Positions 28,974 through 37,255 of a stretch of DNA of 64,000 bases are shown in pieces (position 1 is the first letter of the stretch; each line of letters opens with the position of its first letter). The stretch lies in contig NZ_CP146284.1 in NCBI RefSeq assembly GCF_023744375.2, forward strand, positions 2,604,001-2,668,000. The letters run 5' to 3'. Under the pieces are notes generated by a model, which was given only the letters and a program-made list of their open reading frames with translations, was not told the DNA's origin and did not search any database. Source of the stretch: Parabacteroides sp. AD58 (GTDB lineage: Bacteria > Bacteroidota > Bacteroidia > Bacteroidales > Tannerellaceae). The position numbers and the translations under genes were made by a program.

Positions 28974-29004
28974 TTGTTCCTTTTTATCTTTCTCTCTATA
29001 TTTG
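28974..29004 (+). promoter_or_regulatory. Promoter (-33 TTG, -7 TATATTTG) of tsaE
   Basis: TTG at 28974-28976, a 20-bp spacer and TATATTTG at 28997-29004 give a textbook Bacteroidetes promoter. The tsaE start is 16 bp after the -7 box, so the leader is very short. Confidence 0.7.
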
Positions 29005-29020
29005 CAGATAACAATAGTAA

Positions 29021-29446
29021 ATGAGTATGAAAACGATTCAGATTACAAGTTTAGATACGATTCATGAAGCGGCAAAAGAGTTCATTGCCAATATGGACGA
29101 CCGTACGGTTTTTGCCTTTCATGGGAAAATGGGAGCCGGAAAGACAACCTTTATCAAGGCTCTGTGTGAAGAATTGGGCGTTGAAGATGTCATCAACAGT
29201 CCGACTTTCGCCATCATCAACGAATATCGTTCGGAAACAACGGGCGAACTGATCTACCATTTCGATTTCTATCGTATTAACAAGTTGAGCGAAGCTGAAG
29301 ATATCGGTACAGAAGATTATTTCTACAGTGGAGCGCTTTGCTTTATCGAATGGCCGGAAAAGGTAGAAGATCTGTTGCCGGGAGATGTAGTGGATGTAAC
29401 GATTACAGAGAATCCGGATGGCTCACGAACGGTAGAAGTAAATTGA
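29021..29446 (+). CDS. tsaE: tRNA threonylcarbamoyladenosine biosynthesis ATPase TsaE
   Basis: A 141-residue P-loop ATPase that works with TsaB and TsaD to add threonylcarbamoyl to A37 of ANN-decoding tRNAs. It shows the Walker A loop [10 protein letters not shown], the [11 protein letters not shown] block and HFDFYRI, followed by the IEWPEK motif, all diagnostic of TsaE. Two in-frame ATG codons (29021 and 29027) are possible starts. It is followed 26 bp later by a small membrane protein gene. Confidence 0.95.
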   Translation: MSMKTIQITSLDTIHEAAKEFIANMDDRTVFAFHGKMGAGKTTFIKALCEELGVEDVINSPTFAIINEYRSETTGELIYHFDFYRINKLSEAEDIGTEDYFYSGALCFIEWPEKVEDLLPGDVVDVTITENPDGSRTVEVN

Positions 29447-29472
29447 TTGAATACGAAATACAGTAATTAATT

Positions 29473-29685
29473 ATGCAGCTGTCTGAATATTTCATCTTGG
29501 TTTTGTTTATAGTGTTGGGTGTTTTCTCCATCATAGCTTCGGTATTGAATTTGGATTGGTATTTCCAGACCGACGGAGCCAGGATATTTGTCAAACGGTT
29601 TGGTCGCAACGGCGCACGCATCTTTTATGTCCTTTTGGGAATCGCTTTGATAGCGTGCGGCGTTGTCGGCTTTATTTACTGGTGA
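29473..29685 (+). CDS. Small membrane protein, Imm17-like (orphan immunity-type protein)
   Basis: A 70-residue protein with two hydrophobic helices (about 7-25 and 50-69) separated by a conserved-looking linker (LDWYFQTDGARIFVKRFGRNGARIFY). I recognise it as similar to immunity protein 17 (Imm17), found beside polymorphic toxins. No toxin gene is near, so it may be an orphan or a housekeeping relative. It is probably cotranscribed with tsaE, and its end overlaps the end of the convergent hydrolase gene by 10 bp. Confidence 0.65.
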   Translation: MQLSEYFILVLFIVLGVFSIIASVLNLDWYFQTDGARIFVKRFGRNGARIFYVLLGIALIACGVVGFIYW

Positions 29686-30929
29686 TCCTTCTCCAGTAGT
29701 TCTTTGATCCAGGGAATAATGTATTCCGACTTGAAATAATGATTTTCCGGCTGTACGTTGACCAGCTTAAAATAAGTCTCTCCATCCAAACCTTCGGGTA
29801 AAGTCATCAGATTCTTTCTCTTTGTAGAGTCTTGTAAGTCCTTATAATGATAAAAGGTAAAGTTCTCCGGATGTCCGGCCAGTTCGTATGCCCGTTTGAC
29901 CAGGTTTAAATCTCGATCCAATCCGCCTTCGGTACAAATCACCGGACGAGGTGCCAGGGCTGCTACCAGATCCGGAAAGTCAAAGTTGCAGAGGAAGGCA
30001 GGAATCAGGTGAGATATATCATTGGGCCAGCCACGTCGTCCTTTCTCGTCGGGCATCGTCAATACCAGATCCCGTTCGCGGGTACGACAAAGAAAGTCGT
30101 TATAGACGAAGGCGTAAATGGATTCATCCATATTTCCCAACGCCATCAACGGTTCTGTTCCGAAAGAAAAGCCACTGACGATCAAACGATCCTTCCGCAT
30201 GAGAGGATGATGTTTCATCCAATTCAGGATATGTTGGTTGGTATAAGACGAATATCCCAAGTAATTCCATCCTAATTCCAGTAACGAACGGGCAAATGTT
30301 TGGAAGTCGTATGCATACGATTTCGCTTCTGTTTCCAGATCTGCTAGCTCTCCACTTCCCGGGTTATCTACGGCAACAGCAATTAGTCCTGCCTTGACAT
30401 ACTGATAAGCCATGGAGTTCTTACTTTCTTGGGTCGGTTTATCAGGCGCGTACAGCTGTGGTTCGCCAGCCAGTTCTTCTTTGGTTCCACCCCAACCGGG
30501 AATACAAAGAACAGCCGGAGACGGATGTTTTTCGTCCAGATTATCCGGTATCAGAACTAAGAACGGCACAACACAAGCCGGCAATGGATAAGCTTCCCAT
30601 TTTTCTAACCGGTAACCATCCCGTTGTTCAGTACGAATACAAACAGGATCGGGTAAGTTCTGTAATTGTGGATGCTTCATTAATCGTTCCATCTGCAGGC
30701 GGACATGTTTCTGCCAGGTCTTAAAATCGGCTGCCTGCATCGAAGGCCGGAAACTGAAAGCCGGTTCGAGTTCTTTCATCAGCTGATGGGCAACGGCCCT
30801 CGAACTAACGTAACGTCCGTCGGTCCGATTCGTCTGAAAAGTAGCATGTTCTTCCGGTTGAAACGACTGAGCCTGTACCTTCATACCGAAAATACAGACC
30901 AGTAAAAGAAATAACCCGATAGGTTTCAT
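29676..30929 (-). CDS. Exported alpha/beta-hydrolase (Abhydrolase_7-like, acetyl-esterase type)
   Basis: A 417-residue serine hydrolase with a signal peptide (MKPIGLFLLLVCIFGMKVQA). The nucleophile elbow is GFSFG (in LIVSGFSFGTEPLM), the oxyanion loop probably IPGWGGTKEE, and His near NHYFK may close the triad. It belongs to the long exported alpha/beta-hydrolases of Bacteroidetes related to acetyl xylan esterases, so a carbohydrate esterase role is likely but not shown. It lies 7 bp after a second exported hydrolase in the same operon. Confidence 0.8.
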   Translation of the reverse strand: MKPIGLFLLLVCIFGMKVQAQSFQPEEHATFQTNRTDGRYVSSRAVAHQLMKELEPAFSFRPSMQAADFKTWQKHVRLQMERLMKHPQLQNLPDPVCIRTEQRDGYRLEKWEAYPLPACVVPFLVLIPDNLDEKHPSPAVLCIPGWGGTKEELAGEPQLYAPDKPTQESKNSMAYQYVKAGLIAVAVDNPGSGELADLETEAKSYAYDFQTFARSLLELGWNYLGYSSYTNQHILNWMKHHPLMRKDRLIVSGFSFGTEPLMALGNMDESIYAFVYNDFLCRTRERDLVLTMPDEKGRRGWPNDISHLIPAFLCNFDFPDLVAALAPRPVICTEGGLDRDLNLVKRAYELAGHPENFTFYHYKDLQDSTKRKNLMTLPEGLDGETYFKLVNVQPENHYFKSEYIIPWIKELLEKDHQ

Positions 30930-30936
30930 CTTTCTT

Positions 30937-31725
30937 TTATAGACTATGTTGGAACATCCATTTCAGATAATCCGGCTCAGCAAACGCATTGTCCCAGCTG
31001 TTGTGCTTGACACCCGGATATTCTTTATAGCGAACGTCTGCATGAATCTTTTGGAGCGTCGCATAAGCATCTCTTGAAAACTGCGGATCTACTACATCAT
31101 CGGCAGCACCATGATAAATGCTGAAACCTGTTTTCCCCTTGAAGTTTTCCAGACGTTTCAGGTTTACGCCTCCACAGATTGGAGAAGCAGCAGCAAAGAA
31201 GTTGGGATAACGGCAAACTACATCGAACGTACCGATTCCTCCCATCGACAATCCGGTAATATAGATGCGTTTGGTATCAACAATTCCTTTATCAATATAA
31301 CTGTCCAGCATTTCCTTTACAGCCTTCATGGCTTTGGTTGCCGGAGCTGAATACGGAAATTCTCTTTTTCCGTTATTCTGACTCGGATGCAGATAAGGCG
31401 ACCATGTTTCTCCTTCCGGGCATTGCGGAGCAATGATGATGGCAGGATAGTTGGATTGATTCTCATACGAAGCAAACATATCTCCGCCATGCAGCAACTG
31501 GGCTTCGTTGTCACTGCCTTTCTCTCCGGCACCATGCAGGAAGAGGATCACCGGATATTGCTTGTCAGGCGAATAGTTCAGCGGATAAAGAATACGATAA
31601 TTGAGTTTGTAGCCATTGGAAGTTGTAAACTGTTTCTTCAAAAAGCTGGTTTTGTCTCCCGCATACAGATTACAGGATAAAAAAGTAATGATCAGTAAGA
31701 TCAACCAATTTGAACGTGTTTTCAT
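30937..31725 (-). CDS. Exported alpha/beta-hydrolase (prolyl oligopeptidase/carboxylesterase type)
   Basis: A 262-residue serine hydrolase with signal peptide (MKTRSNWLILLIITFLSCNLYA). It has the oxyanion loop LHGAGEKG, nucleophile elbow GLSMGG, acid in YHGAADDVVD and His in VKHNSWD, a complete triad. The shape is that of the feruloyl/acetyl esterases or phospholipase/carboxylesterases often tied to plant glycans. The start at 31725 begins the signal peptide; the longer frame runs towards its promoter box. It is first in a two-gene operon with the hydrolase downstream. Confidence 0.83.
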   Translation of the reverse strand: MKTRSNWLILLIITFLSCNLYAGDKTSFLKKQFTTSNGYKLNYRILYPLNYSPDKQYPVILFLHGAGEKGSDNEAQLLHGGDMFASYENQSNYPAIIIAPQCPEGETWSPYLHPSQNNGKREFPYSAPATKAMKAVKEMLDSYIDKGIVDTKRIYITGLSMGGIGTFDVVCRYPNFFAAASPICGGVNLKRLENFKGKTGFSIYHGAADDVVDPQFSRDAYATLQKIHADVRYKEYPGVKHNSWDNAFAEPDYLKWMFQHSL

Positions 31726-31749
31726 ATGATTTGATTTTAAAGTTGTTTT

Positions 31750-31757
31750 CAAAAGTA
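31750..31757 (-). promoter_or_regulatory. -7 promoter box (TACTTTTG, minus strand) of the hydrolase pair
   Basis: An exact TAnnTTTG match on the minus strand, 25 bp before the ATG at 31725. Confidence 0.5.
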
Positions 31758-31870
31758 CAAATTTATTTGATTCCTCTTTTCATTTTAAGAGTTGAATTAT
31801 ATCTCATTTTTGCAGGCGATAAAGAAACAAATCTGCCTTATAATTCTTTCGGAAGTCTAATGAAATTCTA

Positions 31871-31910
31871 TAGTTCACGCCGTGGTTTAAGTAGTTCACG
31901 CCGTGAACTA
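31871..31910. repeat. Two tandem 21-bp palindromic units (array C)
   Basis: Unit 1 is TAGTTCAC-GCC-GTGGTTTA and unit 2 is TAGTTCAC-GCC-GTGAACTA, with starts 21 bp apart (31871 and 31892). The arm-centre-arm layout with CAC/GTG at the core is the same as in the 22-bp arrays at 19987 and 56011, though the arm sequence differs. The region 31758-32084 around it is AT-rich and carries no gene. It separates the divergent hydrolase and nadA promoters. Confidence 0.75.
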
Positions 31911-32084
31911 AAGAATTGTTCGTTTGAATGACAAGAATAATATCCGACTTTTCAGATTTTGCTTCATCGGTTTTTTAGCAAATACTGTAGGACCAAATCT
32001 GCAAATAAAATAAAAACGAATTAAATTATTGTTGGATTAACTTAATTCGTCGGGAAACCATGGTATAAATGAGTCGATTCCTTT

Positions 32085-32092
32085 TATTTTTG
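32085..32092 (+). promoter_or_regulatory. -7 promoter box (TATTTTTG) of nadA
   Basis: An exact TAnnTTTG match that lies inside the longest open frame of nadA. It therefore argues for the ATG at 32132 rather than 32069. Confidence 0.5.
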
Positions 32093-32131
32093 CATGGAAT
32101 AGAAAAGGATATAACCAATAATAAGAGAGAT

Positions 32132-33115
32132 ATGCAAACACAGTCTATCGGATATATGAATATACCTGTTCCGGCAGGGATTGATTTGAAAGAAGAGATC
32201 AATAAACTGAGAAAAGAGAAGAACGCCGTTATCTTAGCTCATTATTATCAGACAGCAGAGATTCAGGATATTGCTGATTTTGTAGGCGACAGTTTAGCCT
32301 TGGCGCAATGGGCTGCCAAGACAACGGCCGACATATTGGTGCTTTGTGGAGTTCATTTCATGGGCGAGACAGCCAAGATCCTTTGTCCGAACAAGAAAGT
32401 ACTGGTACCCGATTTGAATGCCGGCTGTTCGTTGGCCGACAGTTGCCCGGCTTCCGAATTTGAAACCTTTGTAAAAGAACATCCAGGTCATACCGTTATT
32501 TCGTATGTCAATACAAGTGCGGCCGTAAAAGCCTTGACCGATATTGTGGTTACTTCTACCAATGCCCGTCAGATTGTTGAGAGTCTGCCAGTCGATGAGA
32601 AGATAATCTTTGGTCCGGATCGTAACCTGGGAAGTTATATCAACAGCATTACAGGTCGGAACATGCTGCTTTGGAACGGAGCCTGCCATGTACATGAACA
32701 ATTCTCGTTGGAAAAAATCCTGGAACTGAAGAAACAACATCCCGGAGCCGAAGTTATTTGTCACCCGGAATGCCGGAAATACATCGTTGAAATCTCTGAT
32801 TATGTAGGTTCGACAGCCGGACTGCTGAAACATGTCATCAAGTCTTCCGGCAAACAATTCATCGTAGCCACCGAAAGCGGCGTATTACACGAAATGCGCA
32901 AGGCTTGTCCGGATAAAGAATTTATTCCAGCGCCGCCCAACGACAGTACATGTGCCTGCAACGAATGTAACTTCATGCGATTGAATACGATGGAGAAACT
33001 CTATAATACGTTGAAATACGAACTTCCCGAAATCTTTGTGGATGAAGCCATTCAGCAAAAAGCCATTCGTCCGATTCAGCGTATGCTCGATATTTCCGCC
33101 CAGTTAGGCTTGTGA
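32132..33115 (+). CDS. nadA: Quinolinate synthase A
   Basis: A 327-residue 4Fe-4S enzyme that condenses iminoaspartate with dihydroxyacetone phosphate to quinolinate in de novo NAD synthesis. The three cluster cysteines are seen in LVLCGVHFM, NGACHVHEQ and the C-terminal CACNECNFM region. The substrate-binding opening AVILAHYYQTAEIQDIADFVGDS is typical; the three-fold repeat of the fold is complete. The start at 32132 follows the promoter box and a purine-rich AAGAGAGA. No nadB or nadC is adjacent. A strong hairpin follows. Confidence 0.96.
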   Translation: MQTQSIGYMNIPVPAGIDLKEEINKLRKEKNAVILAHYYQTAEIQDIADFVGDSLALAQWAAKTTADILVLCGVHFMGETAKILCPNKKVLVPDLNAGCSLADSCPASEFETFVKEHPGHTVISYVNTSAAVKALTDIVVTSTNARQIVESLPVDEKIIFGPDRNLGSYINSITGRNMLLWNGACHVHEQFSLEKILELKKQHPGAEVICHPECRKYIVEISDYVGSTAGLLKHVIKSSGKQFIVATESGVLHEMRKACPDKEFIPAPPNDSTCACNECNFMRLNTMEKLYNTLKYELPEIFVDEAIQQKAIRPIQRMLDISAQLGL

Positions 33116-33137
33116 TGAGAAGAAAGATAAATGAAAG

Positions 33138-33176
33138 GTATTGCTTACTGAACGACTTTTGCTCGGTAAGCAATAC
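33138..33176. terminator. Terminator between convergent nadA and acyltransferase genes
   Basis: GTATTGCTTAC (33138-33148) and GTAAGCAATAC (33166-33176) form a perfect 11-bp stem, followed on the plus strand by TTGTTTTATT. It ends nadA and, in reverse, may end the acyltransferase operon. Confidence 0.7.
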
Positions 33177-33184
33177 TTGTTTTA

Positions 33185-34195
33185 TTATTCTTTGTTTGGT
33201 AGTTTAATCAGATCCTTCTGAGCCGTAAAGTATGGAAAGAACTTGATGGAAATAGGAATTATCAAAAATCTCATCAGAATAGCTATGGCTATAAAAGATA
33301 AAATATACTGACCTACTGGCGATGCGAAAGAAAAGATAAATCGCATGGGACCGACCAAGAAAGTATGAAAACCTAATACGACTAATGAATATCTTCCTAT
33401 ATATGAAATAAGGGGAAGTTTATTGAGGGCTTTGGATACCGACAAAATCATGCCGATACCCGATAATCCGGCCAGATAATGAATAAAGAAAGTATCTCTG
33501 GTTGGCTCTGAGAGTGTAGCACAAAAATAAATAAAGGCAAAACAACATGCTGCAAACAGATATAATTTCCCTTTCCCGATTTCCTTTGTTGTTAGAATAA
33601 GATTTCTACAGTAATACCCAACGGCAAAGAATGGAAATGCGATTAACGATCTGTCAATGAAATAAGGAAGCTTATTCAATCCTGCCAAGATAGATAAGAT
33701 ACCAATCAGAAAAGCGCTAAGTAATAAAATACGATCATTCTTTATACCAATCCGCAAGATATAAAACAGAATATTCACTTCAAATAAGGAAATCAGAAAC
33801 CAGATAGGAGAATTGTAACCAATATTATCTCCTCGACTTAATTTGGTGAAGATATCAAATATCATGTTCCAATGGAAAGGTTCTTCAATAATACCTTTTT
33901 CATAGAAGTGAAGAAAATGACAGACAATACCAGCTAAATAAGCCACCAGAAAAAAAAATAAATAAGGAATGATCAACTTATTAATCTTCTTTACGGAGAA
34001 AGATAGAAGTCCAGTATATTCTCTGAAGAAAATACCGGATAGGAAATAATACAAAGGCATTCTGAAAAAGCGAAGAGCCGTTTCTGTAGTCGTTTCAAAA
34101 CTGTGTATATGAAACAAGACTACCAAAGAAATACATAAGCCTTTTGCTAAATCTATAAATTCTATTCTCTGTTTTTCCATTTCAGATTGAATCAT
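33185..34195 (-). CDS. Membrane acyltransferase, AT3 (OafA/NodX) family
   Basis: A 336-residue protein with about ten membrane helices and the AT3 opening (RIEFIDLAKGLCISLVVLFHIH), where the conserved Arg/Lys-Gly and His form the acyl-transfer site. The family O-acylates exported polysaccharides, LPS or peptidoglycan. Its ATG at 34195 directly abuts the stop of porZ (TAAATG); a second ATG at 34180 is a possible start. It is thus third in the rdgB-porZ-acyltransferase operon. A role in modifying a surface glycan used by the type IX system is a guess from this position. Confidence 0.85.
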   Translation of the reverse strand: MIQSEMEKQRIEFIDLAKGLCISLVVLFHIHSFETTTETALRFFRMPLYYFLSGIFFREYTGLLSFSVKKINKLIIPYLFFFLVAYLAGIVCHFLHFYEKGIIEEPFHWNMIFDIFTKLSRGDNIGYNSPIWFLISLFEVNILFYILRIGIKNDRILLLSAFLIGILSILAGLNKLPYFIDRSLIAFPFFAVGYYCRNLILTTKEIGKGKLYLFAACCFAFIYFCATLSEPTRDTFFIHYLAGLSGIGMILSVSKALNKLPLISYIGRYSLVVLGFHTFLVGPMRFIFSFASPVGQYILSFIAIAILMRFLIIPISIKFFPYFTAQKDLIKLPNKE

Positions 34196-36499
34196 TTATT
34201 TAATGACCATGATTTTAGTCACAACACTTTCCTTACTTTCAGGTGTTGCAGCCAAGACCAAATAAACGCCGGTTGCCACACGACTTCCTTTGCTGTTCCG
34301 GCAATTCCAGGAAACTTGTCCGCCTACTGATTTTGTCTGGTAAACCAAGTTACCTGCGATATCCGTAATCTTGACATTGGAATTGCTCATCAATCCCGTA
34401 ATGATTACTTTATCATCAAAGTCCGGTCTGACAGGATTTGGGTAAGCATGTATATCAGAATAGTTTTCTTTTCCTTCAGTAGCTTCTCCCTGATAGGATA
34501 AAACGCCATAGCCATCAGCTGCAAAGAAAACTTCTCCACTTTCCGGATTAATAGCAATGCTGTTGATTGAATTGGAAGGAAGCGGAGAATTATCGGTTGT
34601 AAAGTTTTCGATCACTTCCGTTCCGTCGGCATTAACCAGGAAAACTCCGGAACCATCGGTTGCAATCCATTTCTGATTACTGCCGTCAACAGCTATAGCG
34701 TTGACTCGGACTCCATTTAACAGGTAATCGGATTCATCGGCCAGCACAATTCGGTTAAACCGTAAATCTTCTATCTTTGATGGATTATAACAAACAATCG
34801 GTCCGATATTGGTTCCAGCCCAAATATAACCGTCTTTATCTTCTGTCATACAGTAAAACATACTGGCATCCAAAGTATTTCCTTGGTTATCACTGACAGC
34901 TACATAATATTCAGATACATCATCCGATTGATCTGTAATTGTTCCGTTGTCATTTAAGGCAAAAAAACCCGGTTTGGATGAATGAATGAAGTTGGCAAAC
35001 TTATATCCTTGTTTGGTAATTAATATTTTGTCAATGATGGGGGCTTCGGCAATCGTTGAGTTGGAATAATTGATCCATTGACCATCTGCTGTTAATATTT
35101 TAATGGAATAGGTAGAATTACAATTGGTAATCCATAGATTTCCGTCTTTATCCAAAGTCGTGCTTCCTATACGGATGTACCGGCTGTCTGTTCCTAAGGA
35201 TGTTTCCAAAGGACTATTAGTCAAGTTGTACCAGTTAAGTACCGTATCGTTCTTCAATTCCAAAATACCTTCGCCGTAATAAGCTACGTAAGTATGCGTC
35301 GGATCATTCGGATCAACAGCTAGGTTTAAGGCATCTTGGATGTAATAGGCATTTAATTGCTTGGCAATTTTCTGCTCATCGTAATTAATCCATTGGCCGT
35401 TGGCGTACGTCATGATGGTATTTGTCCGAAAATATCGGTTTAACCATCTTCCGCCTCCAGTTACCCAAAGTTTATCTCCTTCATACTTTAAATCCCAGGC
35501 ATAATTTCTTTTTGGACTATTGATGGTTAGTCCGTCAACTAAAACATCATATGAATTCGAGCCAGATTTCTTCTTAACTCCCATGATTCCATTGATTCCA
35601 CAAGCTAACCAATACGTATCGGCAGTTTGTAAATAAGTGACATCTTTTAAGGAATTAAGTCCGCCTGTAATGGTTTGGAAGTTGACTAAATCAGTAGATA
35701 CATAGAATCCATACGGAGAAAATGCCATCAGTTTTCCGTTTTCTACTTTCATCCCTGATAAATTGTAGTCAAGAAGGAATCTGGTGACGTTGTTATTGTT
35801 CAGGTAATAAACTCCTTTTGCAGAAACACACATGCATAGCTTATTTTGGAAGTCGGCTATTTTAGTGATGTTGCTTAATTCAAACTGATCAGTTTGTATT
35901 GCCAGTTGATTCCAATTGGCTTCATCCAGCAAGTTATCACTCAACTTTCCTTGTCTGATGCCTGTGTTTGTTAATGCATACAACGTATTGTTGATGATAC
36001 ATACCGAGCGGACTGCTCCGATACGGTACGTATCTGTAATTTCCTTTTTCGAGAGATTGACGACGACAACACCTACTTGTGCCGATATATAGGCATAATT
36101 ATCGGAGAAGTAGATATCGTTAATTGTCTTATCTTGTATGGATGTACTGTTCTTCAGATAAGGAAGATTGTAAATGCCGTCTTCATTCCACAGATCGATA
36201 TTACCGTTGCGATAACCTATCACCAACGTGTGTTTATTGGCATGATAACGAATTACCTTTATTTTATTATCGCTTAATCCGTTCTTCTTTGAATAGGTTG
36301 TCAGGCTCTGGTCTTCTTTTCCATAAGCATACAGCGAACTGTCGGCTACAGCAAACACATAATTTGGAGTCTCGGTTACTAATGCCGTGTTATTATACGC
36401 CTGATGTATCGTCCATTTATCATATTGAGCATAAACAGACGAGATGTAACTAAAGCATAGCAGAAGCAGAAAACCTATTTTATTCATGCGACAGTTCAT
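34196..36499 (-). CDS. porZ: PorZ: type IX secretion component with two beta-propellers and C-terminal domain
   Basis: A 767-residue exported protein with a signal peptide (ending SSVYAQ), a long series of beta-propeller repeats ([44 protein letters not shown]) and, from about residue 690, a type IX C-terminal domain (YPNPVRPDF to the final VTKIMVIK). Length and layout match PorZ of P. gingivalis (about 776 residues), the attachment-complex protein that hands anionic LPS to the sortase PorU. The ATG overlaps the rdgB stop (ATGA), pointing to translational coupling; an alternative Met lies 12 bases in. A plain two-component-propeller protein is less likely given the C-terminal domain and the N-terminal [10 protein letters not shown]. 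Confidence 0.85.
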   Translation of the reverse strand: MNCRMNKIGFLLLLCFSYISSVYAQYDKWTIHQAYNNTALVTETPNYVFAVADSSLYAYGKEDQSLTTYSKKNGLSDNKIKVIRYHANKHTLVIGYRNGNIDLWNEDGIYNLPYLKNSTSIQDKTINDIYFSDNYAYISAQVGVVVVNLSKKEITDTYRIGAVRSVCIINNTLYALTNTGIRQGKLSDNLLDEANWNQLAIQTDQFELSNITKIADFQNKLCMCVSAKGVYYLNNNNVTRFLLDYNLSGMKVENGKLMAFSPYGFYVSTDLVNFQTITGGLNSLKDVTYLQTADTYWLACGINGIMGVKKKSGSNSYDVLVDGLTINSPKRNYAWDLKYEGDKLWVTGGGRWLNRYFRTNTIMTYANGQWINYDEQKIAKQLNAYYIQDALNLAVDPNDPTHTYVAYYGEGILELKNDTVLNWYNLTNSPLETSLGTDSRYIRIGSTTLDKDGNLWITNCNSTYSIKILTADGQWINYSNSTIAEAPIIDKILITKQGYKFANFIHSSKPGFFALNDNGTITDQSDDVSEYYVAVSDNQGNTLDASMFYCMTEDKDGYIWAGTNIGPIVCYNPSKIEDLRFNRIVLADESDYLLNGVRVNAIAVDGSNQKWIATDGSGVFLVNADGTEVIENFTTDNSPLPSNSINSIAINPESGEVFFAADGYGVLSYQGEATEGKENYSDIHAYPNPVRPDFDDKVIITGLMSNSNVKITDIAGNLVYQTKSVGGQVSWNCRNSKGSRVATGVYLVLAATPESKESVVTKIMVIK

Positions 36500-37086
36500 T
36501 TAAGATCGGATAATTGAGTCAGGAATTCATCCAGCTTTTCTACGGCCTTTGCCCGATGACTGATTTGGTTTTTGATATTGTCTCCTAATTCGGCAAAGGT
36601 CTGATCATATCCTTCCGGTATGAAAATAGGATCATAGCCAAAACCATTTTCTCCCCGCTTGGCTGTTGTTATGGTTCCGTTTACAATACCTTCGAATGTA
36701 TACGTTTTTCCATTCCAAACCAAAGCTATGACTGTCCGGAAACGGGCTTTCCGGTTTTCTTTTCCTTCCATCTCGTGCAATAACTTCTTCATATTGGCTT
36801 CCGAATCATGACCCGGACCAGCATAACGGGCAGAATAAACACCTGGTGCGTTATTCAATGCTTCTACTTCCAGACCAGTATCATCAGCAAAACAGTTTAG
36901 TCCGAACTTTTTCTGGATATAATGAGCCTTTTGGAGCGCATTTCCTTCTAATGTGTCGGCTGTTTCTGGTATATCATCGAAGCAGTTGATTTCTGCCAGA
37001 CTGACTATTTCGACCGGATGATGTGAAGTAATCTTGCGTACTTCATCCAGTTTGTGTTTATTGTTGGTTGCGAATACTAATTTCAT
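36496..37086 (-). CDS. rdgB: Non-canonical purine NTP pyrophosphatase (RdgB/HAM1)
   Basis: A 196-residue house-cleaning enzyme that hydrolyses ITP, dITP and XTP to monophosphates. It opens with [14 protein letters not shown], the substrate-binding (S/T)xN block, and has [21 protein letters not shown] and GFGYDPIF, all RdgB signatures. It is the first gene of the operon that continues with porZ; the coupling (ATGA) is conserved-looking but functionally unexplained. Confidence 0.95.
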   Translation of the reverse strand: MKLVFATNNKHKLDEVRKITSHHPVEIVSLAEINCFDDIPETADTLEGNALQKAHYIQKKFGLNCFADDTGLEVEALNNAPGVYSARYAGPGHDSEANMKKLLHEMEGKENRKARFRTVIALVWNGKTYTFEGIVNGTITTAKRGENGFGYDPIFIPEGYDQTFAELGDNIKNQISHRAKAVEKLDEFLTQLSDLK

Positions 37087-37162
37087 AAGATGTAAACTTA
37101 GATGTTTATATGTACAATAACGTATTTACCCGTAAATCATTGTATGGGCCGCCAATAAAAAA

Positions 37163-37170
37163 CAAAGATA
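37163..37170 (-). promoter_or_regulatory. -7 promoter box (TATCTTTG, minus strand) of the rdgB-porZ operon
   Basis: An exact TAnnTTTG match on the minus strand, 77 bp upstream of the rdgB start and just after the terminator of the previous gene. Confidence 0.5.
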
Positions 37171-37183
37171 GTGGAAATAAATA

Positions 37184-37223
37184 AATCCCGGCCGTATTCG
37201 TGAGATTAAATACGACCGGGATT
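37184..37223 (-). terminator. Terminator of the transglutaminase-like lipoprotein gene
   Basis: AATCCCGGCCGTATT (37184-37198) and AATACGACCGGGATT (37209-37223) form a 15-bp stem with one wobble pair. On the minus strand it is followed by TTATTTATTT, as in intrinsic terminators. Confidence 0.75.
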
Positions 37224-37255
37224 AGCTTCCTTCTATTCTCTAAGGAGAAAGAATA

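Noticed and set aside
32069..32131. Longer N-terminus of nadA
   Set aside because: The extra 21 codons cover the TATTTTTG promoter box and are absent from the family; the ATG at 32132 follows a purine-rich stretch.
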